The position numbers and the translations under genes were made by a program. From Deltaproteobacteria bacterium (GTDB taxonomy: Bacteria > Myxococcota_A > Polyangia > Polyangiales > Ga0077539), in NCBI GenBank assembly GCA_016704445.1, contig JADJAE010000020.1, positions 73,330 through 137,329 on the forward strand: 64,000 bases of DNA, in the 5' to 3' direction. The notes below the pieces were generated by a model. That model made no database searches, was not told where the DNA came from, and worked only from the letters and a program-made list of their open reading frames with translations. Positions 43,822-54,398 of the stretch are shown one piece after another. Within the stretch, counting starts at the first letter, position 1, and every line of letters starts with the position of its first letter.

Positions 43822-45327
43822 TTGACATCCCTGCGCGACACCATTCAGCACCGGCTCTCCCGCGAGCGCGGAACGCTCTACCGCGACGCCCCCTTCCGGG
43901 TCGCCCTGACCTACCCATCGCCCTACCGGGTCGGCATGTCGTCCCTGGGTTACCAGGTGATGTATCGCGAGCTCAACGGCCGCGGCGACCTGGTGGCCGA
44001 GCGGGCCTTCGCGCCCGACGACTTCGCCCAGGCGCGCAAGCACCGGGAGACGGTGCTCACCTACGAGTCCATGCGGCCGCTGGGCGACCACGCCGTCGTC
44101 GCCCTCTCGGTGGCCTACGAGAACGAGCTCGGCGGGGTCATCGAGACCCTGGAGCTGGGCGGCATCCCCGCGCTGCGAGAGGAGCGCAACCCCAGGCGTC
44201 ACCCCTTCGTGCTGATGGGCGGGCCCCTCACCTTCTCCAACCCGACGCCCCTCGCGGCCTACGCCGACGCCGTGGTCATGGGCGAGGGCGAGCAGGTGGT
44301 GCACGACGTGATGGACATCCTCACGTCCGAGCTCGACCCCGAGCTGAGGCTCAAGAAGCTCGCCGATCACCCCAACGTGTGGGTGCCGGCGGTGCACGGC
44401 GAGGCGCTGGCGAAGATCGCCGCGGCGGACAACGAGACCAAGCTCCCGGCCTACGCGCAGATCATGACGCCCGACACCGAGCTGTCGGACATGTTCCTGG
44501 TGGAGACCGAGCGGGGGTGCTCCCGGCGGTGCCAGTACTGCGTGATGCGAAGGAGCACCAACGGCGGCATGCGCCTCGCGACGATGGAGAGCATCATCGC
44601 CCGCGTCCCCGCCGACGCGAAGAAGGTCGGCCTCGTGGGCGCCGCGGTGAGCGACCATCCCCGCATCATCGAGATCATCGACGCCTTCGTCGACCGCGGC
44701 ATGGGCGTCGGCCTCTCGTCGCTGCGCCCCGACCGCATGACCGACCGCTTCGTCGCGGCCCTGAAGCGCGGCGGCTACCGCACGCTCACCACCGCCATGG
44801 ACGGCCCCAGCGAGCGCCTCCGCGCGATGCTCGAGCGCCACGCGAAGATCAAGCACATCGAGCGCGCGGCCGAGCACGCCCGCGCCAACGGCATGCTCAC
44901 GATGAAGCTCTACCTGATGGTGGGCCTGCCCTCGGAGACCGACGAGGACATCGACGAGTGCGTGGAGTTCGTCTCCGGGCTCAGCAAGGTGATCCCCATC
45001 GCGCTGGGCATCGCGCCCTTCGTGTCGAAGCGAAACACCCCCCTCGACGGCCTCGGCTTCGCGGGCATCGATGTGGTCGAGCACCGGCTCGACCGGCTGC
45101 GCCGTGGGTTGAAGGGCCGGGCCGAGGTGCGCCCCACCAGCGCCCGCTGGGCGTGGATCGAGTGGGTGCTCGCCCAGGGCGGAGAGAAGGCCGGGCGCGC
45201 GGTCTACGACGCGACGAAGGCGGGCGGGCGCTTCGCGGACTACCAGCGGGCCTTCGAGGCGGCGGAGGTGGTCCCGAGGCGCAAGAAGCTGTCGGTGCTG
45301 CGCTCCGAAGCCGGCGCGGGGAGCTGA
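43822..45327 (+). CDS. Radical SAM protein with N-terminal B12-binding-like domain
   Basis: About 501 residues. The N-terminal half (FRVALTYPSPYRVGMSSLGY, FVLMGGPLTFSNPTPLAAYA, VVMGEGEQVVHDVM) has the layout of a B12-binding-like Rossmann domain of the YgiQ/TIGR03960 type. The radical SAM core has ETERGCSRRCQYCVMRR with the CxxxCxxC cluster ligands, then GLVGAAVSDHPRIIEIIDAF and MKLYLMVGLPSETDEDIDE. The reaction is unknown. The coding start is uncertain: I chose the TTG at 43822 because similarity begins immediately after it and the frame upstream overlaps the acidic protein gene in another frame. The gene that follows begins 5 bases after the stop. Confidence 0.82.
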   Translation: MTSLRDTIQHRLSRERGTLYRDAPFRVALTYPSPYRVGMSSLGYQVMYRELNGRGDLVAERAFAPDDFAQARKHRETVLTYESMRPLGDHAVVALSVAYENELGGVIETLELGGIPALREERNPRRHPFVLMGGPLTFSNPTPLAAYADAVVMGEGEQVVHDVMDILTSELDPELRLKKLADHPNVWVPAVHGEALAKIAAADNETKLPAYAQIMTPDTELSDMFLVETERGCSRRCQYCVMRRSTNGGMRLATMESIIARVPADAKKVGLVGAAVSDHPRIIEIIDAFVDRGMGVGLSSLRPDRMTDRFVAALKRGGYRTLTTAMDGPSERLRAMLERHAKIKHIERAAEHARANGMLTMKLYLMVGLPSETDEDIDECVEFVSGLSKVIPIALGIAPFVSKRNTPLDGLGFAGIDVVEHRLDRLRRGLKGRAEVRPTSARWAWIEWVLAQGGEKAGRAVYDATKAGGRFADYQRAFEAAEVVPRRKKLSVLRSEAGAGS

Positions 45328-45332
45328 GCTCG

Positions 45333-46763
45333 ATGGCCGAGTCGTGGGAGTCGGTGGAGCGCACGGCCGCGGCGACGATCGACGCCGTGGCGGACGTGCG
45401 ACGGTGCGCCCTGGAGGGCGAGACGCCGTTGCCGCAGCGGTGGCCGGGCGTCGAGGGGCTGACGCGCACGGCGAAGGAGCTCGTCGAGGTCGACCGCGCG
45501 AGGGCGGTGCTGGTGGCCGAGGCGGCGGTGTGGATGGCGCTGCGGACGCCGTGGGCGCGCTACCGGGCCGCGATGGCGAAGGCGCCGGTGAAGCTGCGCG
45601 CGGACGACGGCGCGGTGCCGTGGGCGGCGCTGCCCGGAGCCGTGGGCGCGGAGCCGAGCCGGACGCGGAGGGAGCTGCTCCAGGCGGCGGGCGACAAGGG
45701 GGCGGTCGAGCTGCGCGACGAGGCGCGCGACGTGGTGGACGCGCTGCGAGAGGTGACCACGGCGCTTGGCGGCGGGCTCACCGACGCGCTCGGGATGGGC
45801 GACGTCGACGAGGACGCGGCGGCCCTGCTGGAGGAGACCGACGACGCCTTCGAGGAGCTCGACGCGTGGGCCGCGAAGGAGGCGGAGTGCGACCCCGCGA
45901 GGCTCACCTGGGCCGATCGATTACACCTGGGGGTAAGCCCTGCGCTGCGGCGGGAGGTCCCCTCGGGGAGCCTCGGGCTGCTGGGCACCGCGTGGCTCGC
46001 GAGGATCGAGCTGGAGTCGGCGCAGCGGGGCATCGTGGACGCCCGGGGCGCGGCGGCGCTGCACGCGGAGGGCGTCGAGGCGTGGGTGACCGAGCCCGGG
46101 CGACGGGCCCTGGTGCTGGGGCGGCCGAGGGCGCTCGGGTCGGACGCGGGCGAGGTGCTGGGCACGCTCGCGGTGTGCGCCGCGGGGGTGACCGCGGCGG
46201 GGCTCTCGGCGGGTCAGCGGCGCGGCGTGCATCGGGTGCTCGACGGCGCGGCGCACGCGCTGGGCCGGTGGCTGCTGACGGAGCCGGGCTTCCTGGCGAG
46301 GGACGCGGGGCTGAGCGGGGCGGCGAGGGAGCGGGCGCTGCGCTCGGCGCTGCACGCGGAGCTCGCGCGGATGCGCTGGGACGCGGCGGTGGCGCGCTTC
46401 ACGGCGGCGGCGATGCGGCGCGACCCGGGGATGGCCGAGCGCTTCGGGGCGGAGCTGGGGCGCGCGGTGGGGGCGGCGCCGTCGCCGAACTGGGCGGTGC
46501 ACCTGGTGGCGAGGGCGATGGAGCCGGGGGGCGCGTGGCCGGGCCGATCGGCCGGGCGGGTGGCCGGGCTCTGGTGCGCGGTCGCGACGAGGGCGCGGCT
46601 GAGGGAGCGCTGCGACGAGGACTGGTTTCGCAACCCGCGGTCGGGCGCGGTGCTTCGGGGGGCGTGGGACGAGCTGCGGGCCGTCGGGCCGACGCGCGAC
46701 CTCGCGGCCGAGCGGGCTGAGCTGCGGCGCTGGCTCACCGAGGCGATGAAGCAGTCGGGTTAG
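45333..46763 (+). CDS. Ala-rich protein of unknown function
   Basis: A 476-residue, probably all-helical soluble protein with strong Ala, Arg, Glu and Gly bias. Sample helices: TAKELVEVDRARAVLVAEAA, DEARDVVDALREVTTALGGG, LHAELARMRWDAAVARFTAA. There is no signal peptide, membrane helix, HExxH zinc site or P-loop. It starts 5 bases after the radical SAM stop and is probably in the same transcript, so a shared pathway is possible. I recognise no domain. High GC makes long open frames common, but codon pattern, tight spacing and the upstream ATG support it as real. Confidence 0.65.
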   Translation: MAESWESVERTAAATIDAVADVRRCALEGETPLPQRWPGVEGLTRTAKELVEVDRARAVLVAEAAVWMALRTPWARYRAAMAKAPVKLRADDGAVPWAALPGAVGAEPSRTRRELLQAAGDKGAVELRDEARDVVDALREVTTALGGGLTDALGMGDVDEDAAALLEETDDAFEELDAWAAKEAECDPARLTWADRLHLGVSPALRREVPSGSLGLLGTAWLARIELESAQRGIVDARGAAALHAEGVEAWVTEPGRRALVLGRPRALGSDAGEVLGTLAVCAAGVTAAGLSAGQRRGVHRVLDGAAHALGRWLLTEPGFLARDAGLSGAARERALRSALHAELARMRWDAAVARFTAAAMRRDPGMAERFGAELGRAVGAAPSPNWAVHLVARAMEPGGAWPGRSAGRVAGLWCAVATRARLRERCDEDWFRNPRSGAVLRGAWDELRAVGPTRDLAAERAELRRWLTEAMKQSG

Positions 46764-46796
46764 GTGTGTGATCGCGCGTCCGGGATGGTCGCGCGA

Positions 46797-47855
46797 TCAG
46801 CGCGACGAGCCGAAGCGCATCGGATAGTCGACCTCGACCTCGCCGCCCTCGGGGCGGGGGTAGCGCCAGCTCTGCACGCTGGTCTGCACGCAGCGCGTGA
46901 GGGCCGGGGTGCGGGCGCTGTCGGAGATGATCCGGGTGTGGCGGACGTGGCCGTCCTCGCCGATGCGCACGCGCATCACGATCACCCCCGAGACGGGCGT
47001 GTCGTTGCGGGTGGCGTTGGAGTAGCAGCTCGCGATCTGCGAGCGGTAGTGGTCGTAGACGAAGCGAAAGGCCGCCGGGTCCATGTGCCCCGTGGCGTCG
47101 GTCTCGTCGCCCAGGCGGAAGCCGCTGCCGGCGGGGGTGCCAGGGACGCGCTCCCGCACGCCGCCGGGCTCCGCAGGGAGGGGAGCGCTCGGGGTGGTGG
47201 GGCTCGTCGGCGCGGGGTCGGCGCCGGTAGGGGTCGGGGTCGTCGGACTCGTCGGGGTCGCGGCGCTGCCGGTAGGGGTCGGCGTCGTCGGGGTCGCGGC
47301 GCTGCCGGTAGGGGTCGGGGTCTCACCCGGCTCGGGATTACCGGTCGGTGTATTCCCCGTCGGGGTCGTCGGGGTGGCGGGCGTCGGGCGCTCGTTGCTG
47401 GCCACGGTGGTCGGGCGGGCGTGCGCCGGGGCGGTTGCGGTGGGGCGCGCGGCGCGGGTCGGCCGCGAGGGCGAGTCGGGCGGGCCAGGCGGCTCGGCGG
47501 GTCCGCCGTCGGCGGCGGGCTCCGCGGAGGTCACCGAGGAGGGCTCGCCGAAGAGGCCGACCGGGGTCACCGGCGGCGTCGCGGAGGTCTGTCCGAGGGT
47601 CTTCCAGGCCGCGAGCGCGCCGAGCCCGAGGCACCCGAGCCCGACGCCCAGCAGCATCGCGACGAGGGTGCGCTTCGAGGGCCCCACCATCGGCAGCTCG
47701 ATGCGATCGCCGGTGCCGTGGCCGGTGGGGACGCGCGTCACCCCGCTGCCCTGCGCGGTGCTCACCGCCCCGCCGGGCGCGAGCAGCGTGGCCCCGCACT
47801 GGTTGCAGAAGCGTGACCCATCCGGGTTGGACCCACCGCACGTAGGACAGAACAT
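46797..47855 (-). CDS. Zinc-ribbon membrane protein with AgmX/PglI-type C-terminal domain
   Basis: A 352-residue protein. The N-terminus is a double-Cys zinc ribbon, FCPTCGGSNPDGSRFCNQCG. A membrane segment follows (TLVAMLLGVGLGCLGLGALA), then about 130 residues of Pro/Thr-rich repeats (TPTGSAATPTTPTPTGSAAT). The C-terminal 90 residues are a TonB-like AgmX/PglI domain: YDHYRSQIASCYSNATRN, GVIVMRVRIGEDGHVRHTRI, CVQTSVQSWRYPRPEGGEVE. In Myxococcus such domains occur in gliding and sporulation-related proteins. The zinc ribbon would be cytoplasmic and the TonB-like domain periplasmic, with the repeats spanning the space between; this is inferred. The gene converges with the Ala-rich protein gene. 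Confidence 0.85.
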   Translation of the reverse strand: MFCPTCGGSNPDGSRFCNQCGATLLAPGGAVSTAQGSGVTRVPTGHGTGDRIELPMVGPSKRTLVAMLLGVGLGCLGLGALAAWKTLGQTSATPPVTPVGLFGEPSSVTSAEPAADGGPAEPPGPPDSPSRPTRAARPTATAPAHARPTTVASNERPTPATPTTPTGNTPTGNPEPGETPTPTGSAATPTTPTPTGSAATPTSPTTPTPTGADPAPTSPTTPSAPLPAEPGGVRERVPGTPAGSGFRLGDETDATGHMDPAAFRFVYDHYRSQIASCYSNATRNDTPVSGVIVMRVRIGEDGHVRHTRIISDSARTPALTRCVQTSVQSWRYPRPEGGEVEVDYPMRFGSSR

Positions 47856-47937
47856 CGTTGGTGACGCTAACGGACGCGCCGCGCCCCCACAACGTTCACC
47901 GACGGCGCGACGGGCCTCCGCGGCCGAGCGACGCCCG

Positions 47938-50560
47938 TCAGACGCCCTTCTTCATCGCCAGCCGCTGCGCGATGATCTCGAGGACCTCTCCTTCGGACGA
48001 CGCCCGGCGCAGGCGCTCCCTCGCCGACTCCTCGCTGATCACGTTGGCGATCTGCCCCAGCAGGGCGATCTGCACCTCGGGCTGCTCGATCGGCGTCACC
48101 AGCAGGAACACCAGCCGCACCGGCTCGTCGGGCGGCGGCGAGAAGGCGACCCCCCTCGGAGGAGCGCCCGAACACCACCCTCGGGGTCGTGAGCCCTGGG
48201 GCCCGCGCGTGCGGGAGCGCCACGCCGACGCCCAGGTCGGTCGACAGCTCGGCCTCGCGCGCCAGCGCCCGGTCGGCGATCGCGGCGTCCCTGGAGACGG
48301 CGCCTGGAGGCAGCGCCGAGGCCATCTCCCGGACCACCGCCTCGCGGGTGCTCCCTCGAAGCGCCAGCACCAGCCCGCCGGCCTTCAGCGCGTCGAGGAG
48401 CGAGGTCTCCGCCTCGTGGGGGTACTCGTCCTCGATGCGGCCGACCACCTGCTCCAGGATGTCTTCGAGGGTGATGAGCCCCAGCAGGCTCCCCTCGTGC
48501 TCGACCGAGCACACCGTCGCGCCCTCGCCCTGCATCCAGAGCAGCGTCGACTCCACGTCGTCGTCCGGCCGAACCGCCCGCAGCGGGCGCACGAAGCGCG
48601 TCCAGTCCTCGTCCGCCGCGGCCACGGCGATCAGGTCGCGGGCGAGCAGGTACCCCTGCACCGCGCCCGTCTCGGGGTCGACCACCGGCCAGCGGGAGAA
48701 GCGCTTCTGGGAGATCTGCCGCAGCACCTCGTCCCGGCTGGCCTTCGCGGAGAGGTGCCACACGCGGTTCCACGGCACCATCACGCTCCGCACGCGCTGC
48801 GTACGGATGTTGGCCATGTTCTCCCGGATGAGCTGGAGCCGCAGGTCGCGCACCTTGCGCTCGGCGGCCTCGTGGCGCACCCCCGTGTCGGCGAGCACCA
48901 GCCGGGCGAGCCCCACCGCCGCCTCGGCCTCCTCGAACACCGCCGCCGCGACGCCCGCCCGCTCGAGGTCCTCCCGCTCGCTGAGGTACCGCGCCCTCAC
49001 CAGCATCCGCGCGTTGGGGTTGAGGGCCCTCACCGACGCGACGATGGTGGCCCGGTCGGCGGCGTGCGGCAGCGTCAGCACGACGTGCGAGGCGCGCCTC
49101 ACCCCCGCCTGCTCGAGGATGCCCTCGTGCGAGGCGTCGCCGTAGATCGCCCGCTGGCCCGACTCGTTGAGCCCGGACACCACGTCCAGGTTGAGGTCGA
49201 TCACCACCGTGGTCATGCCCGCGTCCCGCAGCAGGCTGTGCACCGAGCGCCCCACCGGGCCGAAGCCCACCACCACCGCGATGCGCTCTCCGGCCGTGGG
49301 CGCCCCGAGCGCCGCGGCGGCGGCGAGGTTGGTCTTGCGAGCCTTGCGCTCGGCGCGGCCGTTGAGCAGCGTCCAGAGCCTCGGGCGCGCCCGCAGCCAC
49401 GCCTCGATGCGCGGCAGCGAGCGGAAGATCAGCGGGTTGACCGCGATCGACACGATGGCCGAGGCGACGAGCATGGTGTGCCCCGCGTCGGACATCAGCC
49501 CGTGCCTGCGGGCGACGTCCGAGAGGATGAACGAGAACTCGCCGATCTGGCTCAGGCCCAGCGCCACCGTGAGCGCGGTGCGCGCCGAGTGGCCAAGGAG
49601 CGCGACGATGAGCAGCGCGGTGAGCGGCTTGACCACCAGGATGATCCCCAGCGCGGCCACCACCAGAAGCGGCGCCCGGAAGATGAACGCCGGGTCGAAG
49701 AGCATCCCCACGGACACGAAGAAGAGCACCGCGAAGGCGTCGCGCATCGGCAGCGCGTCGGCGGCGGCCTGGTGGCTCACCGGCGACTGGGCCACCACGG
49801 TGCCCGCGAGGAAGGCCCCGAGGGCCATCGAGGCGCCGAAGAAGTGATAGGCGCCCGCGGCGATGGCGATGGAGAACACCAGCACGGTGAGGGTGAAGAG
49901 CTCGCGCGAGCGCAGCCGGGCGACGCGCGTCAGCACCCAGGGCACGGCCCTCGCGCCGACGAGGAGCACCAGCGCCACCAGGGCGGTCAGCTTGAGGAGC
50001 GCGACGCCCAGCGCGGCCCAGAGCGACGTGCCCGGCGTGCCGCCCTCGCCGAGCATGGGGAGCACCACGAGGAGCACGATGGTGAAGATGTCCTCGACGA
50101 TGAGCCAGCCCACGGCGGCGTGCCCCTGCGGGGAGCTCATCACGTCGGCGTCCATCAGCACCCGCATGAGGACCACCGTGCTGGCCACGGACATCGCCAT
50201 GCCGATCACGACGCCCGTCTTCAGCGGGAGGCCGAGCAGCGAGAACACCGCGACGGCGGCCAGCGTCGCCACGAGGCTCTGGCCGACCGCCCCGGGGATG
50301 GCCACGCCCTTCACGGCGATGAGGTCCTTGATCTGGAAGTGCAGCCCGACGCCGAACATCAGCAGGATGACGCCCACCTCGGCGAGCTGCTGGGCGATCT
50401 GGAGGTCGCCCGCGAAGCCCGGGGTGAAGGGCCCGATGAGCACGCCCGCCAGGAGGTATCCGACGATGGGCGAGAGACGCACCCGCTGGGCCAGCAGCCC
50501 CAGAATCCAGGCGGCCGTGAAGGCCACCGCGATGGTCGAGATGAGGGGCGTGTCGTGCAT
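47938..50560 (-). CDS. Kef-type cation/proton antiporter fused to RCK, CBS pair and EIIA-like domains, reading frame broken once
   Basis: About 873 residues. Residues 1-390 are a CPA2 antiporter with about 12-13 helices (LSPIVGYLLAGVLIGP, GLSQIGEFSFILSDVARRHG). An RCK/TrkA-N domain follows (IAVVVGFGPVGRSVHSLLRD), then two CBS motifs (RSVMVPWNRVWHLSAKASRD and RPLRAVRPDDDVESTLL). The C-terminal 150 residues are a fructose-type EIIA/PtsN-like domain, with active-site region GVGVALPHARAPGL including the His that is phosphorylated in PtsN. The frame shifts at a run of six C (48150-48155) after VVFGRSSEG; removing one base restores VAFSPPPDEPVRLVFLLVTP to the stop at 47938. The architecture suggests K+/H+ exchange controlled by nucleotides and by a phosphorelay, but function is inferred from domains only. 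Confidence 0.85.
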
Positions 50561-50768
50561 TGCCGGAAGCGCTGTCCCTCTCGTGGCTCCCGTCGGCGCC
50601 CAGGGGCGTCCATCGAGCCGCTCTCCTTCATAGATCCGCCGAGCGCTTTCGGGACCCCCGGCTGAACGCTCCGCGGCCCGTGGCAGAGCTCTGCCCCCTC
50701 CTGAGCCCAGGGCAAGCTTGCCCGATTTCTGGCCCCGCCCCCCAAGGGCGTCGGAACCTTCTCCGCCT

Positions 50769-51377
50769 ATGGATCACCCGCGGCGCGACGCCGGTTGGAT
50801 CGAGGTCATCTGCGGTCCGATGTTCAGCGGCAAGAGCGAGGAGCTCATCCGCCGCCTGCGGCGCGCCGCCATCGCGAAGCAGCGCGTGCAGGTCTTCAAG
50901 CCCGCGATCGACCGGCGCTACCACGACACCCGCATCACCAGCCACAGCGCGCAGTCGCTCGACGCCGAGGCCCTCCCCGACGTCGCCTCGCTGGTCGCCG
51001 CGCTCGACCCGGGCACGCAGGTGGTGGGCATCGACGAGGCGCAGTTCTTCGGTCCGACGCTGGTCGCCGCGGTGCAGTCGATGGCCGACCGCGGGGTGCG
51101 CGTGGTCATCGCGGGCCTCGACCAGGACTACCTCGGCCGCCCCTTCGAGCCCATGCCGCAGCTGCTCGCCATCGCCGAGCAGATCACCAAGTGCCTCGCG
51201 GTGTGCTCGCAGTGCGGCGCCCTGGCGAGCCGATCGTTTCGCCTCTCCGGCGGCGGCGAGCGGGTGCAGGTCGGGGCCGCGGACTCCTACGAGGCCCGCT
51301 GCCGCGCCTGCTACCTCTCGGCGATCACGGCGCCCGCCGAGGAGGACGACGACGACGGCATGGCGGGCGTGGCGTAG
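50769..51377 (+). CDS. tdk: Thymidine kinase (type II)
   Basis: A 202-residue salvage kinase that phosphorylates thymidine with ATP. It has the P-loop ICGPMFSGKSEEL, VVGIDEAQFFGP with the catalytic Glu, AGLDQDYLGRPFEPM, and the zinc-binding lasso cysteines in VCSQCGALA and RCRACYLS. The tail is acidic (AEEDDDDG). The ATG at 50769 lies 18 codons before the P-loop. It is divergent from the antiporter gene and convergent with the CPBP protease gene. Confidence 0.94.
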   Translation: MDHPRRDAGWIEVICGPMFSGKSEELIRRLRRAAIAKQRVQVFKPAIDRRYHDTRITSHSAQSLDAEALPDVASLVAALDPGTQVVGIDEAQFFGPTLVAAVQSMADRGVRVVIAGLDQDYLGRPFEPMPQLLAIAEQITKCLAVCSQCGALASRSFRLSGGGERVQVGAADSYEARCRACYLSAITAPAEEDDDDGMAGVA

Positions 51378-51389
51378 CCCGCTCGCTCG

Positions 51390-52151
51390 CTACGTGTGCC
51401 GGAGCATGAAGTAGAAGATGTCGTAGAGCGCGTGGGTCCACGCGGCGATGGCGAAGCCGCGGAGCCGGTAGATGATCGCGAAGGCCACGCCGCACAGCAG
51501 CCGGAAGACGAAGCTCGACAGGCTGAACGCGTCTCCGAGCGGCGGCAGGTAGTGCACCGCGGAGAAGAGCACCGAGGAGAAGCCGAGGGCGATGAGCCAG
51601 CCGACCCAGGGCTTCATGCGCCGCGAGAGCAGGTACCCGAGGCCCGCGAAGAGCCCCATGCGAAACACCAGCTCTTCATGGAGCCCGGCGCCGCAGGACG
51701 CGATGATCTGCGCGGGGAGGCCCTCCTGGTCGAGCACCCCGAGGCCGAAGGTGCGCACGATGGAGCCGATGAGCGACGCCACGATGAGCGCGTAGAGGGC
51801 GCTCTCGAGCAGCACCGGGATGAAGAGCCTCGGGTGCAGGCTCGACTGCCGGCGCGCCCGCAGGATGAGCAGCCCCAGCAGGATGGTCACCCCCGCGGCG
51901 ATGGCCGTGTAGGCCATGATGTCGCCGTGCACCAGGGCCAGGATGGTGCCCGTGAGGAAGTCCATCCCGTTACCGACCCAGGTAAAACCCTGGCGGCTGT
52001 GCCGCATCTGGGTCAGCACCCCGAGGTGGTAGATGGCGAAGAGGGGCAGCACCAGGAACAGGTTGGTCAGCGGGTCGACCCGGCGCTCGAAGTACCCGAC
52101 GATCGGGCGCAGCACGGTGGGCGTCTCGCGGACTCTCGGCCTGGAGGGCAT
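51390..52151 (-). CDS. CPBP (CAAX-type) intramembrane metalloprotease
   Basis: A 253-residue membrane protein with six to seven hydrophobic segments. The CPBP motifs are all present: GLHEELVFRMGLFAGLG (EExxxR), VLFSAVHYLPPLGDAF (FxxxH) and THALYDIFYFML (HxxxD/N), which in Rce1-type proteases form the active site. Bacterial members often serve in bacteriocin immunity or membrane protein turnover; the substrate is unknown. I chose the ATG at 52151. It converges on tdk and diverges from the biotin carrier gene. Confidence 0.88.
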   Translation of the reverse strand: MPSRPRVRETPTVLRPIVGYFERRVDPLTNLFLVLPLFAIYHLGVLTQMRHSRQGFTWVGNGMDFLTGTILALVHGDIMAYTAIAAGVTILLGLLILRARRQSSLHPRLFIPVLLESALYALIVASLIGSIVRTFGLGVLDQEGLPAQIIASCGAGLHEELVFRMGLFAGLGYLLSRRMKPWVGWLIALGFSSVLFSAVHYLPPLGDAFSLSSFVFRLLCGVAFAIIYRLRGFAIAAWTHALYDIFYFMLRHT

Positions 52152-52238
52152 TGGGCGCTCGTAGGGTGACACGGCCGCCACGGGGGCGCGAGGCGTTGAT
52201 GGGGCGACGCGGGATGGCGTAGGGTCGCGCCAATTCCT

Positions 52239-52734
52239 ATGCGGTACTTTGTTCAGGCAGCAGGTCGCGAGCACGAGGTGGAGATCGTCCTGCAGCCGGA
52301 CGGCTCGGTCGCGGCGTCGGTCGGGGGTCGGCCGGTGGCGGTCGACGTGGTGTCGTTCTCCGCTCGGGAGCTCTCGGTGCGCGTCGGCGCGCGGGTGCTC
52401 GACCTGACCATCGAGGGCTCCAGCCCGGTGCTGGGCGTGGTGGCCTCCGGGACGCGCACCTACGTGCCGGTGGAGAGCGAGCGCATGCGCGCCGCCGCGC
52501 GCGCCAAGGGGCCGGAGAGCGCCGCGAAGAGCCGCGACGTGCGGGCGCCGATGCCCGGCCGGGTGATCAAGATCTTCGTCGCCGAGGGCGAGAGCGTCGT
52601 GGCCGGTCAGCCCGTGATGATCGTCGAGGCGATGAAGATGGAGAACGAGGTGAAGTCCCGCGGCGTCGGCGTCGTGGCGAAGGTGCACGCCGTCCTGGGC
52701 GCCACCGTCGAGGCCAACGCCGTGCTCATCAGCT

Positions 52735-52742
<8 letters not shown>
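52239..52742 (+). CDS. Biotin/lipoyl attachment (biotin carboxyl carrier) protein
   Basis: A 167-residue carrier with the biotinylation motif VEAMKMENEV, modified Lys at about residue 133. The C-terminal 70 residues are the flattened beta-barrel, opening with VRAPMPGRVIKIFVAEGESV. The N-terminal 80 residues are a separate beta-rich part, as in acyl-CoA or pyruvate carboxylase BCCP subunits. The carboxylase partner is not in the window. The gene overlaps the 3' end of the response regulator gene by 8 bases tail-to-tail. Confidence 0.9.
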
Positions 52743-54096
<1,354 letters not shown>

Positions 54097-54257
54097 CGAT
54101 CGATCGCTCCACGAGGCATCGGGCGTAAGGGTTCAGCATCCATGGGGAGACAAGCAAGCGCGCTCGGCTCGACCGGGCGACATTTCAGACAGGGTAGCGC
54201 CAACCGCGGTTGTCGGCGACGCGCCCGATCGGCGGCGGGCCCTCGGCGCAAGCAGCG

Positions 54258-54273
54258 TGGCCCCGCGGTTGCT
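54258..54273 (+). promoter_or_regulatory. Candidate sigma-54 promoter upstream of VWA lipoprotein gene
   Basis: The 16 bases tggccccgcggttgct match the -24/-12 pattern TGGCAC-N5-TTGCW in every scored base but one, with the GG and GC elements exactly 12 bases apart. It points toward the lipoprotein gene about 125 bases downstream and lies opposite an NtrC-like regulator gene. Base composition makes some chance matches likely. Confidence 0.4.
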
Positions 54274-54398
54274 CAAGCGTATCGGCACCGGTCACACCGG
54301 CGAGTGTGTCTGGGATTGCTGTCCCGCGCGGCTGTCTGTATGGTTCGCGGCTGCGCAGGGTGTCTCGGGTTTCCTCGCTCAAGGAGCAGTGCGTTCCA

